Assembly (NCBI RefSeq): GCF_012927355.1
Contig: NZ_JABBGK010000002.1
Location: forward strand, 62,001-126,000
Reading direction: 5' to 3'
DNA length: 64,000 bases
From: Rhizobium terricola
GTDB taxonomy: Bacteria > Pseudomonadota > Alphaproteobacteria > Rhizobiales > Rhizobiaceae
Each line of letters starts with the position of its first letter. Position 1 is the first letter of the stretch. The position numbers and the translations under genes were made by a program. The notes under the pieces are model-generated. The model was not told the origin of the DNA. It did no database searches and saw nothing but the letters and a program-made list of their open reading frames with translations. Below are positions 19,353 through 28,931 of the stretch, piece after piece.

Positions 19353-22300
19353 TCAGACGGCCTCGCGTTCGCGCAGTGCCTCGGCGGTCTCAAGGTCGAC
19401 CGAAACCAGCTGGCTGACGCCCTGTTCCGCCATGGTGACGCCGAACAGGCGGTTCATGCGGGCCATGGTGATCGGGTTGTGGGTGATGATGACGAAACGG
19501 GTCTCGGTCGAGGCGGCCATTTCGTCCATCAGGTTGCAGTAGCGCTCGACATTGTGGTCGTCGAGCGGCGCATCCACCTCGTCCAGCACGCAGATCGGCG
19601 CCGGATTTGTGAGGAACACCGCGAAGATCAGTGCCATGGCGGTCAGCGCCTGTTCGCCGCCCGAAAGCAGCGTCATGGTCTGCGGCTTCTTGCCCGGCGG
19701 ACGGGCGAGGATTTCAAGACCGGCCTCGAGCGGGTCCTCGCTCTCGATCAGTTGCAACTCGGCGGTGCCGCCGTTGAAGAGATGGGTGAAGAGCCGCTGG
19801 AACTGGGCGTTGACCACGTCGAAGGCGGCGATCAGGCGTTCGCGGCCCTCGCGGTTGAGGCTCTGGATGGCGCCGCGCAGCTTCTTGATCGCATCGATGA
19901 TGTCGTCGCGCTCCTTGATCAGCGCCGCCAGCCGTTCGGACAGTTCCTTCTGTTCCTCCTCGGCGCGCAGATTGACGGCGCCAAGGCGCTCGCGCTCGAT
20001 GCGGAGCCGGTCGAGGTCGCGTTCGACCTCGCGCAGATCGGGGATTTCCGACGGGTCCTTGAGGCCGGTCAGGCGGAAGGCCTCGTGCGGGGGAACGGCG
20101 AGCGCCTCCTGAATTCGGGCTTCGGCCTCCTTGCGCCAGTCGCGGGCCGACACCAGGCGCTCTTCGGCGCGACCGCGCTTTTCGCGGCTTTCGGCCAGTT
20201 CGGCGAGGGCGGCGGCCGCCTTCTGGTCGGCCTCGCGCTGCCGGCTTTCGGCTTCCACCAGCCGATCGGCCGCAGCCCGTCGGGCCGCTTCGGCCTTTTC
20301 AAGCTCGTTCATCAGGGCGCGGCGCTTCTCGTCGAACTCGTCGGGCGCGAGCTCCAGGCCGATCATTTCGTCCTGGGCCTCGGCCTCGCGGTCGCGCAGC
20401 GTCGCGATATGTTCCTCGGCGCTCAGCGCCCTCGTCTGCCAGGTCGAACGCTCCTGCCGGATCGCCAGCACCCGGCGGCGACGGCTTTCGTCCTCACGGG
20501 CAAGCCCCTCGAAACGGGCACGCGTTTCGGCCAGGCGACCGCGATCGGTTGCCACCTCGGCTTCCGCCTCGCGCAGCCGCATGTCGAGGGCGGAGAGGTC
20601 CGGGGTCTCCTCGATCTCGATGCGGGCGTTTTCCTCCTGCTCGAGCGCTTCCTCGATCTGGGCGTTCAGGCCGTTGACCGCCTCCTCGATGACGACGCGC
20701 CGGCGGATCAGGTCGCCGGAGGCCCGCTCGGCCTGGGTCAATGCCTCGCGGGATTCGGCGAGATGGCGGACCGAAAGCCGCTGCATGTCGCGGGCTTCGG
20801 CAAGGCGGGTCTCCTCCATGCGGATCGCGTCGACCGCCTCGGCGAGCCGTTCCTCGGCATCGCTCAGGGCATAAGCCGCCTCCTCGAGCTCCGTCTCGAT
20901 CTCGGCCAGGCGGTTCTTCTGGGCGAGACGCAGGGCTGCGGCACTCGGCGCTTCCGAGCCGGTGACGTGGCCGTCCCAGCGATAGACCGCCCCTTCCCGC
21001 GTCACCAGACGCTGGCCGGGTAGAAGCTTCGGCATCAGGGCAAGCGCGGTGGCGGCATCGGCGACCACGCCGATCTGGCGAAGCCGGCGGGTGAGCGCGG
21101 CCGGCGCCTTCACCCGGGAAAGCAGTACCTCGACTCCGGCGGCCAGCGCCGGATCGGAAGAGCCGTCGCCATTGAGCAGCCAGTGGGCGGGAGCGGCCGC
21201 GTCGAGCGGGCTGTCGAGATCGTCACCCAAGGCGGCACCGACCGCCGTTTCGAAACCGCGGTCGACGGTCAGCTCCTCGGCAACTGGGGCATAATCTCCG
21301 GAAACGGCAGAGGCGAGCATGCGGGAAATGGTGCGCGCCTCGGTTTCGAGCGCGTTTAGCCTGGAGCGGGCGGCCTCGAGCGGCTGGCGCAGGAGACTTT
21401 CAGTACGGCGGGCCTCGGCCAGGCTGCCCTCGATTTCCGCGGCGACGGCCTCGCTGTCGGCGAGCGCCTGTTCGGCCGCCTCGACCATCTCGCGCTTTTC
21501 CTCTGGATCGGGAAGGGCTGAAATGCGGTCGGCGACCTGCTGCAGCTCGCCATTCGCCTCCTCGACCTGCCGGGCCAGGCGCTGGCGGCGGTCGGCGAGA
21601 TCGCGGATCAGGCGCTCCAGCTGGTTGCGGCCGGCAGCCGCCTCGGCGCGCTCGGAGGTGAGCGCGGCGAAGCGCTTCTCGCTTTCGGAGAGGGTCGCGG
21701 CCGCCGCCTCGAAGGCAATGCGGGCTTCTTCTCCGTAGCGACCGGAATCGGCGAGGATGTCTTCAAGTTCGGCCTCTTCCGAGGTCAGCCGCTCGATCAC
21801 CTCGGCATTGTCGGCGACCAGGCGCTCCTCGCGGCGGATGTCCCCGGAAAGCTGGGCCAGACGGCGGGTCAACTCGTCGCGGCGGCGAAGCAGGCGGCTC
21901 GCCTCCTCGTCGAGCTGGGTGCGGGCGATCTGCAGGCGCTGGAGGGCGGCGGCGGCGCGCGCTTCCTCCTCGCGCAGCTCCGGCATCTTCAGGCTGGCGA
22001 TCCCTTGCGCCTTGGCCGCCTCCATCTGGGCTTGCGCCTTTTCGGCGACGATTGAGGTCGCCTGGTTGAGGGCACTTTCCGCCTCGCCTTCGGCCTGCTT
22101 GGCCTGGCTCCAGCGGATGTGCAGCAGAATTGCCTCATGCGCCCGGATGTCTGCAGACAGCATCTTGAAGCGGTTGGCCTGGCGGGCCTGGCGCTTCAGG
22201 CTCTCGATCTGCGTCTCGAGCTGGGCGGTGATGTCTTCCAGCCGCTCCAGATTGGTCTCGGCGGCGCGCAGCCTCAGTTCCGCCTCGTGGCGACGCGAAT

Positions 22301-22820
22301 GCAGGCCGGAAATGCCGGCCGCTTCTTCCAGAAGCTGGCGGCGCGCCTGGGGTTTTGCCGCGATCAGCTCGCCGATGCGGCCCTGGCCGACCATCGAGGG
22401 CGAGCGGGCGCCGGTCGAGGCGTCGGCAAACAGGAGCTGCACGTCCTTGGCGCGGGCTTCCTTGCCGTTGATGCGATAGATCGATCCCTCGCCGCGCTCG
22501 ATGCGGCGCGTCACCTGGATCTCGTCGGCATCGTTGAAGGCGGCGGGCGCGGTGCGGTCGGCATTGTCGAGATAGAGGCCAACCTCGGCCGTGTTGCGGG
22601 CGGGCCGGTTTCCGGACCCGGAGAAGATCACGTCGTCCATGCCGGACGCGCGCATGTTCTTGTAGGAGTTCTCCCCCATCACCCAGCGCAGCGCCTCGAC
22701 AAGGTTCGACTTGCCGCAGCCGTTCGGCCCGACGACACCGGTCAGGCCGCGCTCGATGATGAATTCGGTCGGTTCGACGAAGGACTTGAAGCCCAGCAGG
22801 CGCAGGCGATTGAACTTCAT
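19353..22820 (-). CDS. smc: Chromosome segregation protein SMC
   Basis: Product of 1155 aa, full length for bacterial SMC. The head has Walker A GPNGCGKSN (31-39) at the N-terminus and, at the C-terminus, signature LSGGEQAL and Walker B CVLDEVDAPLDD. Between them lie two long coiled coils (about residues 160-490 and 660-990) rich in Glu, Ala and Arg, separated by a hinge (about 500-650: YAPVAEELTVDRGFE). SMC dimerises and, with ScpA/ScpB, compacts and separates sister chromosomes. No scp genes are close by. A rhizobial palindromic repeat sits just upstream, and dsbA-like, DUF721 and mutY genes follow, an order I know as common in Rhizobiales. Confidence 0.98.
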   Translation of the reverse strand: MKFNRLRLLGFKSFVEPTEFIIERGLTGVVGPNGCGKSNLVEALRWVMGENSYKNMRASGMDDVIFSGSGNRPARNTAEVGLYLDNADRTAPAAFNDADEIQVTRRIERGEGSIYRINGKEARAKDVQLLFADASTGARSPSMVGQGRIGELIAAKPQARRQLLEEAAGISGLHSRRHEAELRLRAAETNLERLEDITAQLETQIESLKRQARQANRFKMLSADIRAHEAILLHIRWSQAKQAEGEAESALNQATSIVAEKAQAQMEAAKAQGIASLKMPELREEEARAAAALQRLQIARTQLDEEASRLLRRRDELTRRLAQLSGDIRREERLVADNAEVIERLTSEEAELEDILADSGRYGEEARIAFEAAAATLSESEKRFAALTSERAEAAAGRNQLERLIRDLADRRQRLARQVEEANGELQQVADRISALPDPEEKREMVEAAEQALADSEAVAAEIEGSLAEARRTESLLRQPLEAARSRLNALETEARTISRMLASAVSGDYAPVAEELTVDRGFETAVGAALGDDLDSPLDAAAPAHWLLNGDGSSDPALAAGVEVLLSRVKAPAALTRRLRQIGVVADAATALALMPKLLPGQRLVTREGAVYRWDGHVTGSEAPSAAALRLAQKNRLAEIETELEEAAYALSDAEERLAEAVDAIRMEETRLAEARDMQRLSVRHLAESREALTQAERASGDLIRRRVVIEEAVNGLNAQIEEALEQEENARIEIEETPDLSALDMRLREAEAEVATDRGRLAETRARFEGLAREDESRRRRVLAIRQERSTWQTRALSAEEHIATLRDREAEAQDEMIGLELAPDEFDEKRRALMNELEKAEAARRAAADRLVEAESRQREADQKAAAALAELAESREKRGRAEERLVSARDWRKEAEARIQEALAVPPHEAFRLTGLKDPSEIPDLREVERDLDRLRIERERLGAVNLRAEEEQKELSERLAALIKERDDIIDAIKKLRGAIQSLNREGRERLIAAFDVVNAQFQRLFTHLFNGGTAELQLIESEDPLEAGLEILARPPGKKPQTMTLLSGGEQALTAMALIFAVFLTNPAPICVLDEVDAPLDDHNVERYCNLMDEMAASTETRFVIITHNPITMARMNRLFGVTMAEQGVSQLVSVDLETAEALREREAV

Positions 22821-22827
22821 GACTACA

Positions 22828-22934
22828 CCCTCCCCTTGAGGGGGAGGGTCGGAGCAAAGCTCCGGGGTGGGGTGATCGTCACGAGTGTCACCCCCACCCG
22901 CGCATTCGCGCGACCTCCCCCCTCAAGGGGGAGG
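22828..22934. repeat. Intergenic palindromic repeat element
   Basis: Four stem-loops in 107 nt between smc and the dsbA-like gene: CCCTCCCC-TTGA-GGGGAGGG at the left end, GGAGC-AAA-GCTCC, GGGTGGGGTGA paired with TCACCCCCACCC, CGCG-CATT-CGCG, and CCTCCCCCCTCAAGGGGGAGG at the right end. The ends are related inverted copies. Elements with the CTCCCC-TTGAGGGGGAGG ends recur in intergenic DNA of many Rhizobiales genomes; this one seems a typical member. Possible roles are mRNA stabilisation or termination for smc/dsbA. Confidence 0.8.
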
Positions 22935-22988
22935 TAAGAAACGGGCGCGCGGGTTTCCCCGCCGCCCGTCGAAAAGTCGGTGCGCCGA

Positions 22989-23786
22989 TCAGAGCAGGCT
23001 GTCGATGAGCGCGGACATGGTTTCAACCGACATGTCTCCCGAATAGCTCTTGCCGTTGATCAGGAAGGTCGGCGTCGACTGAATGCCGTAATCCTTGGCC
23101 GCGCGGTCCCTGACTGCCGTCACATCACCGGCAAGTTTCGCGTTCGTCAAGCAGGCGTCGAAGCTCTCCTGTGTAAAACCGCCGAGTTTCGACAGTTGCA
23201 GCATGGCGCCGCGAACATCGTTGTCCGCCGGGGCGGCCCAGCTCATCTGCTGCTTGAGGAACATCGAGACGAAGGGGAAGTAGCGGTCTTCCGGCGTGCA
23301 GCGCGCCAGCATGAAGGCGGCGAGCGACGCGGTGTCCTGCGGGAACGGGAATTCGCGCAGCACGAAATAGACCTTGCCGCCGTCGACATACTTGGCCTTG
23401 ATCGCGTCGAAGGTCTTGGCGTGGAAGTTGGCGCAATGTGGGCAGGTCATCGACATGTATTCGACGATCTTGACCGGTGCGTTCGGATCGCCGAGCGCCA
23501 TTTCCTTGAGCGGACCGGGCTTCAAGACTTCGGCCATGTCGACGTCGCGGTCGGAGGTCGGCAGCTCGACCTTGGCGGCGGGGGCTGCCGGCTCGGCGGC
23601 GGGGGCCGGCGTCTGGGTCTGGGCGGTTTCGGTCGCGGGTGCCGCGGTGCCGGTTTCGGCGGGCTTTGCAGCCTCGGCGGCCTTGTCGCCGTCGTCGCTG
23701 CAGGCGGCGAGCGCCATGCTCATGGCGACGAGAGCGACGCCGCCGAGCAGGCGGCGCTTGGTGAGGGACTGTTCGAGTATCGACAT
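22989..23786 (-). CDS. DsbA-family thioredoxin-fold lipoprotein
   Basis: Product of 265 aa from the ATG at 23786. The N-terminus is a lipoprotein signal with L-A-A-C (Cys29) or alternatively a Sec signal. A long Ala/Pro/Glu/Thr-rich linker follows (residues about 32-75). Then comes the thioredoxin domain with active site CPHC (Cys115-Cys118) in YMSMTCPHCANFHAK and the cis-Pro loop STPTFLING. This is the DsbA/BdbD-like layout, giving a thiol oxidase or isomerase for periplasmic proteins. A further pair of cysteines (LARCTPED, FDACLTN) is in the helical insert. It lies between smc and the DUF721 gene on one strand; co-transcription is possible. Confidence 0.92.
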   Translation of the reverse strand: MSILEQSLTKRRLLGGVALVAMSMALAACSDDGDKAAEAAKPAETGTAAPATETAQTQTPAPAAEPAAPAAKVELPTSDRDVDMAEVLKPGPLKEMALGDPNAPVKIVEYMSMTCPHCANFHAKTFDAIKAKYVDGGKVYFVLREFPFPQDTASLAAFMLARCTPEDRYFPFVSMFLKQQMSWAAPADNDVRGAMLQLSKLGGFTQESFDACLTNAKLAGDVTAVRDRAAKDYGIQSTPTFLINGKSYSGDMSVETMSALIDSLL

Positions 23787-23930
23787 CAATGCACCCTGAT
23801 GACTGTTTTGAAGTTGCCAACCGTTATATCGCCAGATGGCGGCAAACAAGGCGGTGGGGTGGCCGTTCCATCAAAGAATCGTGACTTCCGAACGGCTAAA
23901 GCATTAAATCTTCTTCATGTTCGCCGCGCG

Positions 23931-24428
23931 CTACTTGCGACGCTGCGACATCACGCCCGTGCCGAGCCGTTCGATCGCCTGCCTGAGCTTGTCGTCGGTG
24001 ATGCCTTCCAGCAATCCGGCGAGCTTCCTTGCCTTCTCACCCTCAAGCTTGCGCGGGCGAGATGGCTTCAGGGTGGCGACCGACACCGGCTTCTGGACGA
24101 TGCGGATCTGGCCGATCGCCGGATAACCGAAAAAGCCGTTGATGCGGGCGATGAGTTCGCCCTGGGCGTGGCTCAAGAAGAGCGCGCGGGCGCCCTCGCA
24201 GGCGATCGTCAGCACGCCGGGTCTATGGCCACCCTCGTTGCCCGGATCGCCGCGGCGGGGCCAGGCGATCTTTTCCGGCCGCGAACAGTCGGCGAAATTC
24301 TCGCCGGCGATCTCGTCCCAGGAACCGAGCAAGGCCGTCGTGATCCCGGCGCGACGGGCCAGCACCGGATCGATGATACCGTTCGCCACCTCGGAGATCT
24401 GGATCACGCCTTTTCGCGGAGCACTCAT
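23931..24428 (-). CDS. DUF721/DciA-like protein
   Basis: Product of 165 aa. The core WDEIAGENFADCSRPEKI, then GVLTIACEGARALFLSHAQGELIARIN, is the DUF721 domain found in DciA, the ancestral loader of the replicative helicase DnaB. The C-terminal part is basic with helices (RKLEGEKARKLAGL) as in alphaproteobacterial relatives, and the protein has no signal peptide. By family it may help load DnaB during replication, but for this lineage the role is inferred only. It is divergent from mutY with 93 nt between start codons and may form an operon with the dsbA-like gene 144 nt downstream. Confidence 0.85.
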   Translation of the reverse strand: MSAPRKGVIQISEVANGIIDPVLARRAGITTALLGSWDEIAGENFADCSRPEKIAWPRRGDPGNEGGHRPGVLTIACEGARALFLSHAQGELIARINGFFGYPAIGQIRIVQKPVSVATLKPSRPRKLEGEKARKLAGLLEGITDDKLRQAIERLGTGVMSQRRK

Positions 24429-24521
24429 GGAATACCGTGGAGCCTTTCACTCCGACCCTTGATCGGCGGGTCGATTTGTCCAGATATAAGGCACTTTCCC
24501 CCTCACCGGCAAACGAAGCGC

Positions 24522-25610
24522 GTGACAATCCATAAGAAACCCGCGGCAAGCGCCCTGCTTTCCTGGTACGACCGCCACCATCGCGAGCTTCCCTGGCGGA
24601 TCTCGCCGGCGATGGCCCGGCGCGGCGTGAAGCCCGATCCCTACCACATCTGGCTCTCCGAGGTGATGCTGCAGCAGACCACGGTCGCGGCAGTGAAGGC
24701 CTATTTCGCCAAGTTCATCGCGCTCTGGCCGAGCGTCGACGACCTGGCGAGGGCGCCCGCAGAGGACGTGATGGTCGCCTGGGCCGGGCTTGGATATTAT
24801 GCGCGGGCCCGCAATCTGAAGAAATGCGCCGAGGCGGTCGCGGCCGACCATGGCGGGCGCTTCCCCGACACCGAGGAGGGGTTGAAGAGCCTGCCCGGGA
24901 TCGGCGACTACACGGCGGCTGCCGTGGCGGCGATCGCTTTCAACCGGCAGGCGGCAGTGATGGACGGCAATGTCGAACGGGTGATCTCGCGGCTTCACGC
25001 CATCGATGGGCCCCTGCCCGGCTCCAAGCCCCAGATGAAGGAAAAGGTCGCCGCGATGACGCCGGCCGACCGGCCGGGCGATTTCGCCCAGGCGATGATG
25101 GATCTGGGCGCGACGATCTGCACCCCGAAACGGCCGGCCTGCGCGCTCTGTCCGTTCAACGACGTCTGCCTGGCGCTTGCGACCGACGAGCCGGAGCGCT
25201 TTCCGGTCAAAGCGGCGAAGAAGGAGAAGCCGGTCCGGCAGGGCGCGGCCTTCGTCGCCGTCGACGAGGACGGGCATCTGCTCCTGCGCCGCCGTCCCGA
25301 CAGCGGGCTGCTGGGCGGCATGACCGAGGTGCCGACCACCGGCTGGACGGCACGGGTCGACGGCGAAACGGGAACCGATGCTGCGCCCTTTGCTGCCGAC
25401 TGGCAGGCCTGCGGCACCGTCACCCATGTCTTCACCCATTTCGAGCTCAGGCTCGGGGTCTACCGGGTGCATCTCGCGCGCACGGAGGCCGGCGCCGTTC
25501 ACGGCTTCTGGGCGCCGGTCACAAATCTTGACGCCGAAGCGCTGCCGACTGTCATGAAAAAAGCAATTGCGCAGGCTATTCCATCCGCCTTTTCGACAAC
25601 CAAGGGATAA
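24522..25610 (+). CDS. mutY: A/G-specific adenine glycosylase MutY
   Basis: Product of 362 aa, starting at the GTG at 24522 (a much longer open frame upstream is only an artefact of the reverse genes). The HhH glycosylase core has the catalytic Glu47 in EVMLQQT, the hairpin LPGIGDYTAAAV and catalytic Asp148 in VMDGNV. The [4Fe-4S] motif C-x6-C-x2-C-x5-C is complete (CTPKRPACALCPFNDVC). A C-terminal NUDIX-like domain (about 225-355), which reads 8-oxoG, follows. It removes adenine misincorporated opposite 8-oxoguanine, preventing G:C to T:A changes. Only 3 nt separate it from the next HAD gene, so the two are probably co-expressed. Confidence 0.97.
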   Translation: MTIHKKPAASALLSWYDRHHRELPWRISPAMARRGVKPDPYHIWLSEVMLQQTTVAAVKAYFAKFIALWPSVDDLARAPAEDVMVAWAGLGYYARARNLKKCAEAVAADHGGRFPDTEEGLKSLPGIGDYTAAAVAAIAFNRQAAVMDGNVERVISRLHAIDGPLPGSKPQMKEKVAAMTPADRPGDFAQAMMDLGATICTPKRPACALCPFNDVCLALATDEPERFPVKAAKKEKPVRQGAAFVAVDEDGHLLLRRRPDSGLLGGMTEVPTTGWTARVDGETGTDAAPFAADWQACGTVTHVFTHFELRLGVYRVHLARTEAGAVHGFWAPVTNLDAEALPTVMKKAIAQAIPSAFSTTKG

Positions 25611-25613
25611 GAC

Positions 25614-26228
25614 ATGTCCGAGCCCATCCGCCACATCGTGTTCGACATCGGCAAGGTGCTGATCCACTATGATCCGAACCTGCCCTTCAGCCGGATCATT
25701 CCCGATGAGACGGAACGTCGGTGGTTCTTCGAGAACGTCTGCACGCATGACTGGAACCTCGAACAGGACCGCGGCCGCGGCTGGGCCGAGGCCGAGGCGC
25801 TGCTGATCGACCGGTTTCCGGAGCAGGAGGAGAACATCCGCGCCTTCCGGCAGAACTGGCACGAAATGGTGCCCTATGCCTATGACGACAGCGTCGCGAT
25901 CATGACCGGCCTGATCGACGCCGGCTTCGACGTCACCATGCTGACCAACTTCGCCGCCGACACCTTCGTCGAGGCCCGGCGCATGTATCCGTTCCTCAAC
26001 CTGCCGCGCGGCGTGACCGTCTCGGGCGAGATCGGCCTGCTCAAGCCGGATGTGGCGATCTACGAGCGCCACGCCAACGACTTCGGTCTCGAACCGGCCG
26101 CAGCGCTGTTCATCGATGACGTGAGCGCCAATGCCCAGGGCGCCCGCGACGCCGGCTGGCAGGCGGTACAATTCACCGGAGCCGACAAGCTCAAAGCCGA
26201 CCTCAGGGAACTGGGCGTGGCGATCTGA
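25614..26228 (+). CDS. HAD-superfamily hydrolase (YihX-like)
   Basis: Product of 204 aa starting 3 nt after the mutY stop. HAD motif I is FDIGKVLIHYDP, with the nucleophile Asp; the second Asp of DxD is replaced by Gly (D-I-G), as in the YihX/haloacid dehalogenase-like subgroup. Motif II is TNFAADT, motif III Lys in GLLKPDVAIYERHA and motif IV FIDDVSANAQGA. A cap domain of helices lies between I and II. Enzymes of this group dephosphorylate sugars or act on halo-acids; the substrate is not known. Close coupling to mutY suggests common transcription, not necessarily common function. No signal peptide. Confidence 0.9.
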   Translation: MSEPIRHIVFDIGKVLIHYDPNLPFSRIIPDETERRWFFENVCTHDWNLEQDRGRGWAEAEALLIDRFPEQEENIRAFRQNWHEMVPYAYDDSVAIMTGLIDAGFDVTMLTNFAADTFVEARRMYPFLNLPRGVTVSGEIGLLKPDVAIYERHANDFGLEPAAALFIDDVSANAQGARDAGWQAVQFTGADKLKADLRELGVAI

Positions 26229-26634
26229 GGCTTCTATCCGGTACGGGATTTATCAGGCATCTGGCGGTTGGTTCCGCAAGGTTTTAGGGAACGCCTGAAA
26301 AAGATGCTGGCGCAGGCGGGAATGGCGGTCCCCGTCCTGCGCCAGTTCGACCGTCAAGACGGTCGAATTCACAAAGGCTTCCGGCTGCCGGTGGCAAGGT
26401 CGTGCAGGACCGTTGGCCGCGACGACGCCGGGTTCACATGATGGAAAACGCCGTTTGGCTCTCAGGCCATGCCGCCAGCTTCGGCGTCGTCCCCATGTTT
26501 CGCAGCCATGATTAGGTGGCCCGGCTTGTCCGAAACTTTCGGCCGGGCGAAGATGGCGTCATTGACAATTGGTATGTGTCGGCGCCGCGGCGGAGAGACC
26601 TGGCGGCCGACATGCCCTTCCCGCTTCCGGAGCC
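26229..26634. other. Intergenic region with two adjacent palindromes
   Basis: About 400 nt with no convincing gene. Two perfect 10-bp inverted repeats lie end to end: CTGGCGCAGG (26307-26316) with CCTGCGCCAG (26336-26345), loop 19 nt, then TTCGACCGTC (26346-26355) with GACGGTCGAA (26358-26367), spacer 2 nt. The first may serve as a terminator for the mutY/HAD unit. The second, short-spacer palindrome looks more like a protein-binding site or cruciform. Confidence 0.5.
26307..26367. repeat. Two adjacent 10-bp inverted repeats
   Basis: Both stems are perfect and follow directly on one another, with no gap between 26345 and 26346. No T run follows either stem, so neither is a classic intrinsic terminator. 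Confidence 0.6.
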
Positions 26635-27000
26635 ATGATGCCCTTCGATCCCGTTGCCGCCGCCCGCCGCTTTCACGACGCCATCAATGCCCTCGACTTC
26701 GAAACGATCGAGGATTTCTTCGCGGAGGATGCCGTCTACGGCTCGGTGAAGGTCGGGGGTTTGAGCGGCCGGGACGACATCATGGCGGCCTTCCGTCGCT
26801 ATTTTGCGACCTATCCCGACCAGGTCGCCGTCGACGAACTCACCGAGCAAGTGTCGCCGGTGGCGGCACGCGCCGTCTGGCGCCTGAAGGCGACGAATGC
26901 CGAGACCGGCGAGCCGCTGGTGCGCTTCGGCGAGGAAACGATCACCTTCAACGCCAAGGGCAAGATCATCTCGGTCGACGTCACCGACTACAAGGTGTGA
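26635..27000 (+). CDS. SnoaL/NTF2-like small protein
   Basis: Product of 121 aa. It has the short cone-shaped NTF2/SnoaL layout: helix AARRFHDAINALD, then FFAEDAVYGSV, GRDDIMAAFRRYFATYP and the closing strands FGEETITFNAKGKIISVDV. Proteins of this group are polyketide cyclases, ketosteroid isomerases or ligand-binding proteins of many kinds; I see no residue that singles out one function. Two ATG codons in a row (26635, 26638) could serve as the start, with CCGGAG upstream. It stands alone, followed by a terminator hairpin at 27008-27039. No signal peptide or membrane segment. Confidence 0.8.
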   Translation: MMPFDPVAAARRFHDAINALDFETIEDFFAEDAVYGSVKVGGLSGRDDIMAAFRRYFATYPDQVAVDELTEQVSPVAARAVWRLKATNAETGEPLVRFGEETITFNAKGKIISVDVTDYKV

Positions 27001-27007
27001 AACGGGA

Positions 27008-27039
27008 TGACGCCCGAAGCGTTTCCGCTCCGGGCGTCA
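27008..27039. terminator. Hairpin between convergent SnoaL-like and ccrM genes
   Basis: Arms TGACGCCCGAAGCG and CGCTCCGGGCGTCA pair over 14 positions with a single mismatch around a TTTC loop. It lies between two convergent genes and may stop transcription from both sides, although the T tail is weak. Confidence 0.6.
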
Positions 27040-27111
27040 AGGCTCTCCCGCCGGGACTAGAGGTACAAGACCGGCCGGAGAATTTCCGGACTGGCAAAGC
27101 TGGGCGGATCG

Positions 27112-28245
<1,134 letters not shown>

Positions 28246-28289
28246 TTACTCACTCTTACGCTGACGCAGCACGGGATAACGAGGCTCAT

Positions 28290-28309
28290 GGTTACCGAAC
28301 TTGGTTACC
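28290..28309. promoter_or_regulatory. GGTTACC direct repeats upstream of ccrM
   Basis: Two copies of GGTTACC, 13 nt apart (28290-28296 and 28303-28309), lie about 48-67 nt upstream of the ccrM start; a related GGTTACT touches the start codon (28244-28250). A GAATC (GANTC) site is at 28381-28385. The repeats look like an operator, but I cannot assign the factor. Confidence 0.35.
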
Positions 28310-28477
28310 AAAGGCTGAAGGGAAGTTGAGAAAATCCATTGGCAACAGCGGTTTCGTGCCGAAGAGAGACGGAAGATGGTGAATCGCCGAGGGCTTCGGG
28401 AAGGGCACAAGGCGGAGATGAAGGCCGGGCAGTGCCGCTTCCCTCTTCTCCCCATCGGGAAGAAGGACAGCCGTCAC

Positions 28478-28900
28478 CTACGGGAGCACCCTCACCCCGA
28501 GATAGCCACCATCGGCGACACCGTCGCAGAGAGTTGACCATTCGCAGCCGGAACAGGCCGTGCGGATTTTGCCGGTCGCAAAGGTCTTTCGCAGGCGGGT
28601 GATCAGGCTTGCCGTCGGGGTGAACCGCGTGCCGGGCGGCAACGGCCCGCCGAGCAAGGCTGCGACGGCATCGAGCGCCGCCACATCGCGCCTGACGACA
28701 CCATCTCCCAGGCAATGGCAGTCGGCGTCGCGCAGGAGCGGTGCGCAAATATCGTCAGGGCCCTCGACGATCTCGATCTCTTCGCCGGCCGTAAGCCGTG
28801 CGGCGATATGCTCGTAGTTTGCGACGAAGGCCGGGGAATAGCCCCGACCGACATAGGTCAGCATGCAGAGCAGGTGATGGGCGCGAAGCCTGACCGTCAT
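28478..28900 (-). CDS. DUF1284 domain protein
   Basis: Product of 140 aa. It begins VRLRAHHLLCMLTYVGRGYSPAFVANY, the typical DUF1284 start, and has clustered cysteines: DADCHC near the middle and CSGCEWSTLC close to the C-terminus, a pattern suited to an Fe-S cluster or zinc. The family has no settled function. It is followed on the same strand by bioY, 31 nt past bioY's stop in the other direction, so they are adjacent: bioY is upstream and its mRNA could run into this gene. No signal peptide is seen, so it is cytosolic. Confidence 0.85.
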   Translation of the reverse strand: MTVRLRAHHLLCMLTYVGRGYSPAFVANYEHIAARLTAGEEIEIVEGPDDICAPLLRDADCHCLGDGVVRRDVAALDAVAALLGGPLPPGTRFTPTASLITRLRKTFATGKIRTACSGCEWSTLCDGVADGGYLGVRVLP

Positions 28901-28931
28901 GACCTGCCCTGCCGTTCGCTCGGGCCCCGGC

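Noticed and set aside
22980..24521. Long N-terminal extension of mutY (total 876 aa)
   Set aside because: The extension is antisense to the dsbA-like and DUF721 genes; MutY homology starts at the GTG at 24522.
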